A stretch of 64,000 nucleotides of DNA, taken from contig JACKFH010000004.1 of NCBI GenBank assembly GCA_020632575.1, positions 62,001 to 126,000 on the forward strand. Reading direction: 5' to 3'. Numbering within the stretch: position 1 is the stretch's first letter; every line of letters begins with the position of its first letter. Both the position numbers and the translations under genes were made by a program. Source of the stretch: Candidatus Omnitrophota bacterium (GTDB lineage Bacteria; Hinthialibacterota; Hinthialibacteria; OLB16). The notes beneath the pieces were generated by a model, which was not told the DNA's origin, searched no databases, and saw only the letters and a program-made list of their open reading frames with translations. This document shows positions 8,597 to 17,666 of this stretch, in pieces.

Positions 8597-9316
8597 TCAG
8601 TGAAGGATCCAGCTGGAAGATCGAGATGCGCTGGAGATCGTTGAGCCCGCCAGATAAAAATCGTCGGCGAAGATGAATTTGGCGTCCTCGGCGGTCCCTT
8701 CCAGTTCGCGGAATTCAAACTGGGTGAAACCCTCCGGGTCGATGACACCGAAAAACTGCAATTGAGTTCCAAGGACATCGTTGGCCGAGCAATTCTCGCC
8801 CTGGTTATCGCAGGTCTCACCGAAATCGATGGCGTTATCCGGATACTGTTCGATAAACATTCCCAATTCGGCGAACGGTGTGTTGGTCCGGAACCAACCC
8901 CCGGCGGCGTAAAACTCACCGCTGTCAATGCGGGCCCGGATTCCATCGCCGCATTCGCCTGGGTTGAGACAGTTCGATCCCGGATCCGGCTTGGTGTAGC
9001 TCCCGTGAGGTGTCGAATAAAGACCCCACTCTCCGGTCCTGGCCGCGCCGCTTCCCGTGGTCACTTGGCTAGAGAGATTATTCGCGGTCCAGGTGATCCC
9101 ATGATTCGAAACACTTGAGGCGGCGCTATTTCCCCCAACAATCGAGCTGCGCACGCCGCCCCACGCGGCATCGTCCTCAAATCCCTCATGCACGGGAGAC
9201 AGCCCGAGCACGGCGAGGTCGCTGAGAAACTCTTCTTCGCTGATATAGCTGACAGGTTCCGTATACGCGACGGAAGCTAGTATCAACCCGAGAAATGTGA
9301 TTGAAAGGAATCTCAA
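8597..9316 (-). CDS. Secreted hypothetical protein
   Basis: This 239-residue protein has a clean signal peptide (MRFLSITFLGLILASVAYTE), then a beta-rich globular domain with several Gly/Asn turns and four Cys residues (CLNPGEC, then CDNQGENC) that may pair as disulfides. The start is a TTG at 9316 with GAGG about 11 bases upstream. No catalytic motif is evident. The composition resembles environmental secreted proteins that carry sorting tails, but no PEP-CTERM or LPXTG tail is present. It lies on the same strand as, and downstream of, the giant cytochrome, with a gap of about 170 bases. Confidence 0.75.
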   Translation of the reverse strand: MRFLSITFLGLILASVAYTEPVSYISEEEFLSDLAVLGLSPVHEGFEDDAAWGGVRSSIVGGNSAASSVSNHGITWTANNLSSQVTTGSGAARTGEWGLYSTPHGSYTKPDPGSNCLNPGECGDGIRARIDSGEFYAAGGWFRTNTPFAELGMFIEQYPDNAIDFGETCDNQGENCSANDVLGTQLQFFGVIDPEGFTQFEFRELEGTAEDAKFIFADDFYLAGSTISSASRSSSWILH

Positions 9317-9488
9317 AGTGTTTATGCCCTCTTGTCGGAAATGATTTCGAACCGGAGGCTTCTCACTTTCATAGTGGAAATTGTGTGAAAACCCACGTTA
9401 CGATCATATATCGACCGCGATGGGGGACGATTCACAGGTCAAAGCGCTGCATCATACACGCAATTGTTGGCTGCTTCCCCGTATTGAC

Positions 9489-12400
9489 TTACTGCCCTGT
9501 ATACGATTTCGGACTGTGCCTCTCACCATGACAGTCGAGATAGCAACGTCCGGTATTCGTTCCCGTGTCCTGATAGGCAGTCGATAGAGTGTAGTTTGTA
9601 CCGCCCACGGACAGATCGAAATTCCAGCCATGCTTGTCGGGGTAAACGAAACTGATCAGGCCACTTTCACCCGAGTCGTATCCCGAATGAGGATCGTGAC
9701 ATTCGATACAAGGCGCCCTCTTCTCCTTGACATGCTTGTCATGGAGAGTCCCGAACGCATTCCGGGCTTCATTCCCCACGACAACGTTCTCTCGATGACA
9801 TTGCCAGCAGAGCAGATACTGAGCGCCCCCACCTGAATAGGAGACTTGGTCGCTCTGTTCGTATCGCATTGTTTTGAGCGACTCCCGGTTGCTCCCGTGC
9901 GCTTTGTGACAGTCCCCGCAAGACACAGACCCCGAGAGTCCATGAGTGCTGGAAGAGAACCGGCTCTTGTCGTATCCCGTTCCCGGACTAGTCGATGGGA
10001 AGATGACCCCGGCCGGTGGAGCGCCGTCGTGACAACGGAGACAGAAATCGACCTCGTTTCCTGTCCAAACCAGATGTGGTTCGTCCGGATCGATGAGCGG
10101 TTTTTGATGGTTTCCCGCGTGCGGGTTGTGGCAATCGGTGCACTCGACACGGCTTCCATCGGCGGACTGATCGGCGTAGGCCACATTGTGGTGGCTTAGG
10201 AGCGCAAAATCGACTTCAATATTTTTCGAGGCGGGACCGCCCGCGCCATGACAGGTATAGCAAAAACCTTCTTCCTCCTCAGTCAGGGAAGGACTGGTGG
10301 CAGGTGTGTCGGCCGGAGAGAGAAGTTTTCGCTTTTCGCTTCCATGATTGTTCTCATGACAATCGAGGCAGGTCTGGCCCGCCGATTTGTGATGACTGGC
10401 CCCCCATGTCCCCGCCACATTGACCGCGACTCCTCCATCCTCAAAGGGAACGAAATTTCCATCCGCTCCATCGGAATCATGACAACCCAGGCAAAAAGCC
10501 TCGGCCGAAAGGGCATCGCTGAAAGCGATGGAGGAACCGGGATTATCGTAATCGACGAGCCGAACCGTCCCCGCCATGTGGGTGGATTGATCGTGGCAGA
10601 CAATGCACTGCGAATCGGTGACCGAGCCGATGACATGATGCGAGATACGGGCGAATTCTCCCACGATGGCGCGCCGCCCGTTTTGAGGCGAGCTATGACA
10701 AGTGGTGCAAGATCCCGAACCACCCGCGGGGCGGAATGAATTCCCATGATTATCATGGCAGGCCCGACAGTCGCTCCCGACATTGTGATTTCCGGGGTGA
10801 TTGGTGTCTGGATGCGGAAGTCCCGATGAGGTATGACAGGCTTCGCAGACTCCATCGTTGCCATTGGCCCAAAGCGAGGATGTCTCGGTCAACTGGACGG
10901 CCCGAGGGTTGCTCACACCGCCCACCTTGCCGTCGATCTCCGGACGGATCATGGCCAGGTTGGAGGTTCCATGCGGATCGTGACAATCGGCGCATTGGAA
11001 TCCTGGACTCGTCTCGAAGTCGCTATCGTCGCCATAGGCCGGGAATGCCTCGGGTGCGGAAAGCAGGGCGCCGTAATGACCGGTGACCGCCGAGGAATGG
11101 ATCATCGCCTCGGCGCTCGCATCGACTCCCAGATGACCGAGCTCTTCACGCCCCGGGATGTGACAATCCAAACACTGTTCGGTGCTCCGGTTGGTGAAGG
11201 CGTGACTGTCACGCGGAATGTCCCTCAGACGTTTCTCATCACCTTTGACATGGGTGATGTGTTGCCCGTGGGTCGGGCGGTCCTCATGACAGGGGACACA
11301 GTTGGGTAAACCGGCTCCCTGGTTCCCAGTCACCGCGTAGTTCTGCGATGAGGGCAATCCATGTCCTTTGATTGGGAATGTGGTTGTCCTTTCCGGGGCG
11401 AAAATCCCCGAGCCATCCGCCCTGGAGTTGGCCGGATTGTCCGCCTTGTGACATTCGATGCATTGCACCGTGCCACCCCAATTCGGTTTGGCGGCTGCTG
11501 TGGTTCCATGACAATGGTTGCAGGTTTCAGTCGACTCGAGGTCATGGCCATCCGCAAATTCGACCACGCCATCGATCGGGGTGTGCTGAACGGCATTGTT
11601 CGGATGGCAGGTCAGGCAGTCATTCAGACCCGGTCCTCTGAGTTTGTCGGCATGGATGCTGTGACTCCCTAAGAGCGATTTCGAGAGATCGATCGAATGG
11701 CAACTTCCACAAAAGACCGATTCCGGATTGTCCCATTCCGGTGGTGGTGGGGTCGCACCACCACCAGCCGGATTATGGCAATAGACATTACCGCAGGTGA
11801 GCGTCGCCGGATCGAAACTGGCACCGGGACCGATGAGTGGGTTCGTCGTATCCAGCACCACATCGGCCGGTTCAAGAAAATCGAAATGACCGCTCCCTCC
11901 CGGTCCTTCCGGAGTGTTGTGACAGAGCGAGCAATCGAGGCCGAGCGCACGAACATGAAGCGTGTGGGCGTTGTCCTTATTCGGATAGACCAATCCGACG
12001 GGTGCCGAATTCATCGAATCGCCATGACATAGGGTGCAGTTGATCGGGTCGGGCTGGAATGAACTCTCGTGGTTGTTGTGACAGACCCGGCAGTCGCCGC
12101 GGATATCCCCTTGAAGGTTGTGGTTGCCGGGGTGAACCGAGTCGGGATGCACACTTTCCCCTGGAGCATGGCAGGCCTCGCAGATTCCTTGTCCACCAAG
12201 AGCCCAACGCGGATCTTGTTCTGTGAAGACCACCGTTTGGGGATTGCTCTCACCGCCGACCTTGCCATCGATCTCCTCACGAATCATCGCCAGGTTGGTT
12301 GTGCCATGTGGGTTATGGCAGTCGAGGCATTGGTAACCGGGAGACATCGCCAGATTGGACTCGTCGCCATAGGCGGGGAAGGCCCCCGAAGCCGAGATCT

Positions 12401-15122
12401 GGGTTCCGTAGTGTCCGGTCAGGCCAGTGGAGTGGAGATGCGCCTCCGAGGTGGCGTCGTATCCAAGGGTCCCCAATGCATTCTGACCGGGCAGGTGACA
12501 GTCCATGCAAAACTCGGTGGTCTTAACGGTGAAATCCAAACTGTCGTCTGGAACATTTCGTAAGCGATATTCATCTCCCGCGACGTGCGAGATATGTTTT
12601 CCTTCAGTCGGGTTTTCTTCATGGCAAGCCAAGCAATTCGAGAACCCGGCGCCCTCGTTGCCTGTGAAGGCGTAGACTTCAGTCGCCGAGAGACCATGTC
12701 CCGCAGTCCAAAATAGATTGGAAAGGGCGGGGGCCTCGATCCCGGATCCATCCGCCATCGAGTTTGCCGGGGTGGTGGACTTGTGGCAATCCAGGCAGCC
12801 GACCTCGCCCTCCCAATCAGGTTTGGTCGAGGCGGTGACTCCATGACACGCATTACAGGCGTTGGTCTCCAGTAGGTCTTTGCCATCGAGGAAGGACACG
12901 ACCCCATCGATTGGGGAGTGGTTGACTGAATTGTCGGGGTGGCAGGTGGTGCAGGTGGTCGCCCCTGGACCGCGGATGGTATCGAAGTGAGTGGCATGAG
13001 ATCCCGTATTTAGAATGTCCGGAGTGACCGCATGGCAGCTGCCGCAGAAGACGGTGGTCGGTTCGCCCCACTCTGGGTCCGGGGCTGGAGGTTCGCCGCC
13101 ACCCGGGTTGTGGCAATAGACACTACAGGTCTGGGAGGCCGAATCATACATCCCCTCCGAACCGATTCTCGAATCGGAAAGACGCAGGATCAGATCCGCT
13201 GGCGGGATATAATCGAAATGTTCCTCCCCTCCGGGACCTTCCGGGGTGTTATGGCAAAGGATGCAATTCAGATCGAGTTCAACAACATGTGTGGGATGGG
13301 AGCCCGCCGTGTCCGGATAGACCATCCCGTCGGGCGCATCGCTCGCCTCGCCGCCATGGCAGACATTGCACCCCTGGACCTCGGCTTCGAATGAGGATGC
13401 ATGGTTCATGTGGCACAATCGACAATCCGAATCGAGATTATGATTCCCCGGGTGATACGAATCCGGGTGAGGAAGACCTCCTTCTGAGTGACAAGCCTCA
13501 CAGATTCCATTGGTTCCATTGACCCAATCGGGAGAAACCTCAGTAAGAACGACTGGTTGCGGGTTGCTGACTCCTCCGACATGGCCATCGATCTCCTCGC
13601 GGATCATCGCCAAATTGCTCGTACCATGCGGGTTGTGGCACTCGACGCACTGGTAACCGGGTGATTCCTGAAGATTCGATTGGTTGCCATACGCGGGAAA
13701 AGCCATGGAAGCGGAATGGATCGACCCGTAGTGGCCGGTGATCGCGGTGGAATGGATGTCTGCTTCAGCTGAGGCGTCAAACCCTAGGAGTCCCGCAGTC
13801 ATTTGATCGGGCCGGTGACAGTCGAGACAAAGTTCGGTCGAAGGAATGGTGTGGTCTAAACTATCCACGGGAAGGATTCGCAGACGCTTCTCGTCTCCAG
13901 CAGAGCGGGAAATGTGTCTACCCTGAGTTGGATATTGTTCATGACAAGCCAAACAGTCGTCAAATCCAGCTCCAGGGTTGCCCGTATGGGGGTAACTCTC
14001 TGATGAAGAAAGCCCATGGCCAACCAACCAGTAATTGTTTTCGATCATAGGCGCGGGGATTCCGGATCCATCCACCTCCGAGTTTCCAGGGTTTTCGGAG
14101 TTATGACAATCGACGCATTGGACTGTGCCACCCCAAACCGGTTTTGTTTCAGCGGTGACACCATGACAGTGGTTGCAGATAGTCGTGTTTTCGAGATCCA
14201 TCCCATCGGCGAACGAGACCACCCCATCGATTGGGCTGTGCATGGAGTCATTGTTGGGGTGGCAGACCGTGCAGGTTCGAATCCCCGGACCACGGATGGT
14301 GTCGAAATGCGTCGCATGACTCCCACTGAGCGTGGGAAGTTCGCCGCCAGCCTCATGCCATTGTTCGAGGATTCGGATGAGATCGTTGGCGTCCACAAAC
14401 CCATCTCCGGTGACATCCGAAAAAGGAAATTCTTTCTGCGATTCCTCTTGCCAACCCAGGCTGAAGAGAGTGAGGTCGATCGGGTCGACTTCGCCGTCCA
14501 GGTTCAGATCCTCATTAAGAAATTTCGAAGGCGCGGGATGGCAGCTCCCGCAATAGACTGATGAAGAGGCGTCCCATATCGCAGGTGGCGGTGTGAAGTC
14601 TTGGATTCCTAGATCGTGGCAATAGACATTGCCACAGGATTTGTCGGCATAATCGTAGTGCCCATTTGGACCGATGAGCGGATGAGTGACTGAGAGGACG
14701 ACATCGGCGGGAGCGACAAAGTCGTAGTGCCCCACGCCGCCGGGCCCTTCGGATGTGTTGTGGCAGAGAATGCAGTCGAAGCCCTTTAGGTTCACATGCG
14801 CGGCATGGGCTCCAACCGTGTCCGGGTAAGTCTCACCATCGGGAGCGGGGATCTGCCCCATCCCATGACAGGCCGAACATTCCGTTGGGTAGGTGACCGC
14901 TTTGGGGATCTCACCCACTAATTGCTGAGTTTGGGTTCCTCCCCCCATCGGTATGGTCTGAGAGCCTGTGAGATCCTGGAGTCCTGATGGACCCGGGTTG
15001 GGTCCCCGCAATTCGGCGGCATGGACTCCTGATTGCAAAATCAGAAAGAGTCCGACACATCCGATAGATACCAAGATGTACAAGCGCCTCTCGAACCACC
15101 CACCCCTACGGTGCAGATCCAT
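9489..15122 (-). CDS. Giant multihaem c-type cytochrome (about 47 haem motifs) with a dockerin-like insert
   Basis: The 1877-residue exported protein has a signal segment at residues 14-36. I count 47 haem-binding motifs: 43 CXXCH, two CX4CH (CGNVYCH) and two CX3CH (CSVYCH, CYLDCH). Residues 82-584, 585-1028 and 1029-1471 are three tandem copies of one 12-haem cassette, followed by an 11-haem tail. Cassette 1 carries an extra segment at about residues 200-261 with two calcium-loop motifs (DLNLDGEVDPIDL and DVTGDGFVDANDL) that cassettes 2 and 3 lack. The protein should move electrons across or outside the cell envelope, as multihaem cytochromes of metal reducers do. No porin or membrane anchor is adjacent. 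GGAGG lies eight bases before the ATG. The terminal oxidant or partner is unknown. Confidence 0.93.
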   Translation of the reverse strand: MDLHRRGGWFERRLYILVSIGCVGLFLILQSGVHAAELRGPNPGPSGLQDLTGSQTIPMGGGTQTQQLVGEIPKAVTYPTECSACHGMGQIPAPDGETYPDTVGAHAAHVNLKGFDCILCHNTSEGPGGVGHYDFVAPADVVLSVTHPLIGPNGHYDYADKSCGNVYCHDLGIQDFTPPPAIWDASSSVYCGSCHPAPSKFLNEDLNLDGEVDPIDLTLFSLGWQEESQKEFPFSDVTGDGFVDANDLIRILEQWHEAGGELPTLSGSHATHFDTIRGPGIRTCTVCHPNNDSMHSPIDGVVSFADGMDLENTTICNHCHGVTAETKPVWGGTVQCVDCHNSENPGNSEVDGSGIPAPMIENNYWLVGHGLSSSESYPHTGNPGAGFDDCLACHEQYPTQGRHISRSAGDEKRLRILPVDSLDHTIPSTELCLDCHRPDQMTAGLLGFDASAEADIHSTAITGHYGSIHSASMAFPAYGNQSNLQESPGYQCVECHNPHGTSNLAMIREEIDGHVGGVSNPQPVVLTEVSPDWVNGTNGICEACHSEGGLPHPDSYHPGNHNLDSDCRLCHMNHASSFEAEVQGCNVCHGGEASDAPDGMVYPDTAGSHPTHVVELDLNCILCHNTPEGPGGEEHFDYIPPADLILRLSDSRIGSEGMYDSASQTCSVYCHNPGGGEPPAPDPEWGEPTTVFCGSCHAVTPDILNTGSHATHFDTIRGPGATTCTTCHPDNSVNHSPIDGVVSFLDGKDLLETNACNACHGVTASTKPDWEGEVGCLDCHKSTTPANSMADGSGIEAPALSNLFWTAGHGLSATEVYAFTGNEGAGFSNCLACHEENPTEGKHISHVAGDEYRLRNVPDDSLDFTVKTTEFCMDCHLPGQNALGTLGYDATSEAHLHSTGLTGHYGTQISASGAFPAYGDESNLAMSPGYQCLDCHNPHGTTNLAMIREEIDGKVGGESNPQTVVFTEQDPRWALGGQGICEACHAPGESVHPDSVHPGNHNLQGDIRGDCRVCHNNHESSFQPDPINCTLCHGDSMNSAPVGLVYPNKDNAHTLHVRALGLDCSLCHNTPEGPGGSGHFDFLEPADVVLDTTNPLIGPGASFDPATLTCGNVYCHNPAGGGATPPPPEWDNPESVFCGSCHSIDLSKSLLGSHSIHADKLRGPGLNDCLTCHPNNAVQHTPIDGVVEFADGHDLESTETCNHCHGTTAAAKPNWGGTVQCIECHKADNPANSRADGSGIFAPERTTTFPIKGHGLPSSQNYAVTGNQGAGLPNCVPCHEDRPTHGQHITHVKGDEKRLRDIPRDSHAFTNRSTEQCLDCHIPGREELGHLGVDASAEAMIHSSAVTGHYGALLSAPEAFPAYGDDSDFETSPGFQCADCHDPHGTSNLAMIRPEIDGKVGGVSNPRAVQLTETSSLWANGNDGVCEACHTSSGLPHPDTNHPGNHNVGSDCRACHDNHGNSFRPAGGSGSCTTCHSSPQNGRRAIVGEFARISHHVIGSVTDSQCIVCHDQSTHMAGTVRLVDYDNPGSSIAFSDALSAEAFCLGCHDSDGADGNFVPFEDGGVAVNVAGTWGASHHKSAGQTCLDCHENNHGSEKRKLLSPADTPATSPSLTEEEEGFCYTCHGAGGPASKNIEVDFALLSHHNVAYADQSADGSRVECTDCHNPHAGNHQKPLIDPDEPHLVWTGNEVDFCLRCHDGAPPAGVIFPSTSPGTGYDKSRFSSSTHGLSGSVSCGDCHKAHGSNRESLKTMRYEQSDQVSYSGGGAQYLLCWQCHRENVVVGNEARNAFGTLHDKHVKEKRAPCIECHDPHSGYDSGESGLISFVYPDKHGWNFDLSVGGTNYTLSTAYQDTGTNTGRCYLDCHGERHSPKSYTGQ
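10710..14879 (-). repeat. Three tandem 12-haem cassettes within the cytochrome gene
   Basis: On the minus strand, cassette 1 spans about 14879-13371, cassette 2 about 13370-12039 and cassette 3 about 12038-10710. Landmarks recurring in each are GSHATHFDTIRGPG-like, HSPIDGVVSF-like, ITGHYG-like, PHGTSNLAMIR and HPGNHN blocks. Cassette 1 is about 60 codons longer because of the dockerin-like insert (about 14340-14523). The repeats are diverged at the base level, so the duplication is not recent. Confidence 0.9.
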
Positions 15123-15153
15123 ATTGGGGCCTCCGAATCACGCCCACATTAGT

Positions 15154-15175
15154 GGTAAAACAGAGATATTTTACC
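15154..15175 (-). promoter_or_regulatory. Inverted repeat upstream of the cytochrome gene
   Basis: Seven-base arms GGTAAAA and TTTTACC are separated by eight bases, 32 bases before the cytochrome start. The AT-rich arms overlap a plausible -10 region on the minus strand, so this could be an operator. No matching copy was seen elsewhere in the window. Confidence 0.35.
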
Positions 15176-15247
15176 TTATAGAGGGTCAGTGGCACAGAGT
15201 CCTTAACTTTTTACAGAAAAATTTTTCCGGTCGCGATGACCTCGTCA

Positions 15248-16126
15248 TCAATTAGTAGGCCCGGCATAACCCTTGGGAAGGGAAGTCTCCTCATGAGCCG
15301 ATGCGGGACCTCGTTGGACCATGTCACTCACCTTGGCCGCATGCGCGCGAACCAGTCTCACCACCTCCGGATGGTCGGCGGTCAGAGTGACTTCCACTCC
15401 ATTTTGAATCTCTTGGACCTCCATCTGGATGTGGTCTTTTTGCTGAATCATTTCGACGAAGAGGGGATCCCACATTCTCACACGGCCCCCATCCTCCAGG
15501 TATTGACGGATTTCGCGGGGGTGCCGTCGCAGAACCTTCAAGAGCTCCGGGTCGGAGGTCAGCGTGATGGTGCGAACTCCCTCGGGAATCTCCACGACAC
15601 TGCGGACGATCTTTGTGTGATTGTGGACGAGTTGCTGGAAATCGCCTCGGACGGATTGGAAACTCAATCCTGTGGCGTCGCCCACTCTTCCAAAGGCCCT
15701 TCCACGCCCCCGTGGTCCATGGCCATTCCGACCCCTTCCACGAAACGGACCGTTTCCTTGCAGCAGTGCGGCCGATTGGGTTTCATTCAACGCGGCTCCC
15801 ATCCCCCTTCCGCCACAGGAGGCATTTCCCGCTTGGCAACAGGAACCGTCTCGTTGGCACATGCCCGGGCAAGCGGCGCCGCGATTTCCGGGACACGCAC
15901 TGGCTGAAGCAACGGCTCCACTGCATAGGGTTGCCGACCCGACCGGACCTCCACATTTCGCCTCTCCCCACGAAGCGATGGGTAGAAGCAGGGCGACAAC
16001 AACGATCGAGAGCCCCAATAGGCTGAGGCGTCCGAGCCCACGAACCCGAGGTTCAGCGCTTAAAAGGGTCTTGTCCTGTTTCTTGTGAGAGAATGGGATG
16101 AGAGAAAGTCTCTTTGCATGTTTCAT
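15248..16126 (-). CDS. Exported Cys-rich protein with duplicated C-terminal domain
   Basis: This 292-residue protein has a basic N-terminus and a membrane/signal segment at about residues 31-55. A Cys-rich stretch follows (about eight Cys between residues 58 and 104, including CQRDGSCC), then a Gly/Arg-rich linker. The C-terminal 120 residues contain two related halves: TKIVRSVVEIPEGVRTITLTSDPELLKVLRRH and DHIQMEVQEIQNGVEVTLTADHPEVVRLVRAH. The C-terminal pattern is shared with uncharacterised envelope proteins, some near metal-resistance genes. A sigma-54-type promoter (16175-16190) and two enhancer-like palindromes lie upstream, which ties it to the NtrC-type regulator next door. Metal sensing or binding is inferred from the Cys content only. 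Confidence 0.75.
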   Translation of the reverse strand: MKHAKRLSLIPFSHKKQDKTLLSAEPRVRGLGRLSLLGLSIVVVALLLPIASWGEAKCGGPVGSATLCSGAVASASACPGNRGAACPGMCQRDGSCCQAGNASCGGRGMGAALNETQSAALLQGNGPFRGRGRNGHGPRGRGRAFGRVGDATGLSFQSVRGDFQQLVHNHTKIVRSVVEIPEGVRTITLTSDPELLKVLRRHPREIRQYLEDGGRVRMWDPLFVEMIQQKDHIQMEVQEIQNGVEVTLTADHPEVVRLVRAHAAKVSDMVQRGPASAHEETSLPKGYAGPTN

Positions 16127-16174
16127 CTTGGGTCGTCTCCTCGAAGTGAGTGGTTTGGAATTGAATGGTTCAAG

Positions 16175-16190
16175 AGCAAGCCATATGCCA
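16175..16190 (-). promoter_or_regulatory. Sigma-54-type promoter of the Cys-rich protein gene
   Basis: On the minus strand the sequence TGGCATATGGCTTGCT fits TGGCAC-N5-TTGCW with one mismatch and keeps GG-N10-GC. The expected start of transcription is near 16163, leaving an untranslated leader of about 37 bases before the ATG at 16126. Confidence 0.7.
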
Positions 16191-16242
16191 AGCCACAGGA
16201 GGCTCCGTTTCCAAGGATTGTGTCATTTGATGAAGTGAGACC

Positions 16243-16289
16243 CTGCAAGGATTGCAGAGTCAGGCCCCCGCACACTGCTAGAATTGCAG
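16243..16289. promoter_or_regulatory. Paired enhancer palindromes for the NtrC-type regulator
   Basis: Two palindromes, CTGCAAGGATTGCAG (16243-16257) and CTGCTAGAATTGCAG (16275-16289), have centres 32 bases apart, about three helical turns. They lie about 87 and 119 bases upstream of the predicted sigma-54 start, as expected for an upstream activating sequence bound by two regulator dimers. Confidence 0.65.
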
Positions 16290-16319
16290 AAAACGCCGAG
16301 TTTCATTGGGGGAGGAATC

Positions 16320-17666
16320 TCAGAGACCGTAGGAACGGAGTTTGTAGATCAGATTGCGGCGGCTGATCTTGAGCAATTGAGCGGCCTGGGTTTTGTTGCC
16401 ACCCGTTTCTTCCAGGGCTTTGAGGATCGCCTGCTTCTGGATCTCTTCCATGCTTTCCGCCTTATCGGAAACTCTGCTCTTTAGTTCCGATGAGTCGGCC
16501 ATGGCGCCGAGGGATTCGGGAAGGTCCTCGGGAAGAATGAGGTTGCCCCGACTCATGAGGGAGGCCCGGATCGAGACGTTTCGGAGTTCGCGTACATTGC
16601 CCGGCCAGTCGTGGTTCAACAAGGCCCTCTGAGCGGCGGGCGAAAAACGTTTATCTCCGGTCCCTTGTTCACCGATGAATCGATCCGCCAAGAGAAGGAT
16701 GTCCTCCCTCCGTTCCCGGAGCGGGGGCAGGGGAATCGCGATGACGTTGAACCGGTAATACAGGTCCTCGCGAAAGCGGCCCTCCTCGACCTCTTTCTCC
16801 AATTCGCGATTAGTGGCGGCGATGACCCGCACGTCGACCTCGAGGTCTTTGGTCCCGCCGATCCGACGAATCCGGCGGTCCTCCAAGACGCGAAGCAGTT
16901 TCGGCTGCAAGGCCAGGGGCATTTCTCCAATCTCGTCCAAGAAAAGGGTTCCCGATGAGGCCTCCTCGAAACTTCCTTGCCTGCGGGAATCGGCTCCGGT
17001 GAACGATCCCTTCTCATGGCCGAACAAGATGCTTTCAATCAAGTTTTCCGGGAACGCCGCACAATTGAGAGTCACAAGCGGTCCTTCTTTGCGGGGACTT
17101 TTCTCATGGATATAGCGAGCGACGATCTCTTTCCCGGTTCCGCTCTCTCCGTAAACCAAAATATTGGCATCGCTCGCGGCCACACGGTGGGCCAAACGAA
17201 ACGCGTGGAGCGTCGAGGGGCTCTGGGCAATCACCCCCCGGGGGATCGCTAAATCCTCGTCATCGGTGTCACCGGTTTCATCCCGGCAGACACCCAGCGC
17301 CTCGTCCATGGCGATCGTCAACTCGTCGAGGTCGACCGGTTTCTCCAAGTAATCGCTGGCCCCGGTCTTCATGGCCGCCACCGCATCGCGAAGGTCGATG
17401 AACGCGGTCAACAGAGTGACCACCACTTCCGGGTGCTCCGACTTGATGGTTTTCAGCGCTTGGAGTCCATCCACCCCGGGCATCCGCACATCCAGGACCA
17501 TCCCATCGAGATTGCTTGTTCGAGCCAAATCGATGGCTTCCTGCCCATCGCCCCCCTCCAGGATTTCATAACCGGCCTCTTCAAGAGCCTTTCGGAGGAG
17601 CCCCCGCTGCTCGGGGTCATCATCCACCACGGCGATCCTCATGGTCCGATTCTCGGTATTCATCAT
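16320..17666 (-). CDS. NtrC-family sigma-54 response regulator
   Basis: This 448-residue regulator has a receiver domain with phosphorylation site D59 and the conserved KP (K109), an AAA+ sigma-54 activation domain, and a C-terminal Fis-type helix-turn-helix (GGNKTQAAQLLKISRRNLIY). The AAA+ domain shows Walker A GESGTGKE (173-180), the sigma-54 contact loop GSFTGA (220-225) and Walker B LFLDEIGE. It should activate RpoN-dependent promoters when phosphorylated by the kinase encoded immediately upstream. Its ATG overlaps the kinase stop (ATGA), implying translational coupling; the frame is open further upstream but only as a shadow of the kinase gene. Likely targets are the three sigma-54-type promoters in this region. 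Confidence 0.93.
   Translation of the reverse strand: MMNTENRTMRIAVVDDDPEQRGLLRKALEEAGYEILEGGDGQEAIDLARTSNLDGMVLDVRMPGVDGLQALKTIKSEHPEVVVTLLTAFIDLRDAVAAMKTGASDYLEKPVDLDELTIAMDEALGVCRDETGDTDDEDLAIPRGVIAQSPSTLHAFRLAHRVAASDANILVYGESGTGKEIVARYIHEKSPRKEGPLVTLNCAAFPENLIESILFGHEKGSFTGADSRRQGSFEEASSGTLFLDEIGEMPLALQPKLLRVLEDRRIRRIGGTKDLEVDVRVIAATNRELEKEVEEGRFREDLYYRFNVIAIPLPPLRERREDILLLADRFIGEQGTGDKRFSPAAQRALLNHDWPGNVRELRNVSIRASLMSRGNLILPEDLPESLGAMADSSELKSRVSDKAESMEEIQKQAILKALEETGGNKTQAAQLLKISRRNLIYKLRSYGL

Noticed and set aside
9489..15122. Regularly repeating sequence considered as a CRISPR array or DNA satellite
   Set aside because: The repeats are about 1.3-1.5 kb, stay in one reading frame and encode haem-binding cassettes, so they are protein repeats.
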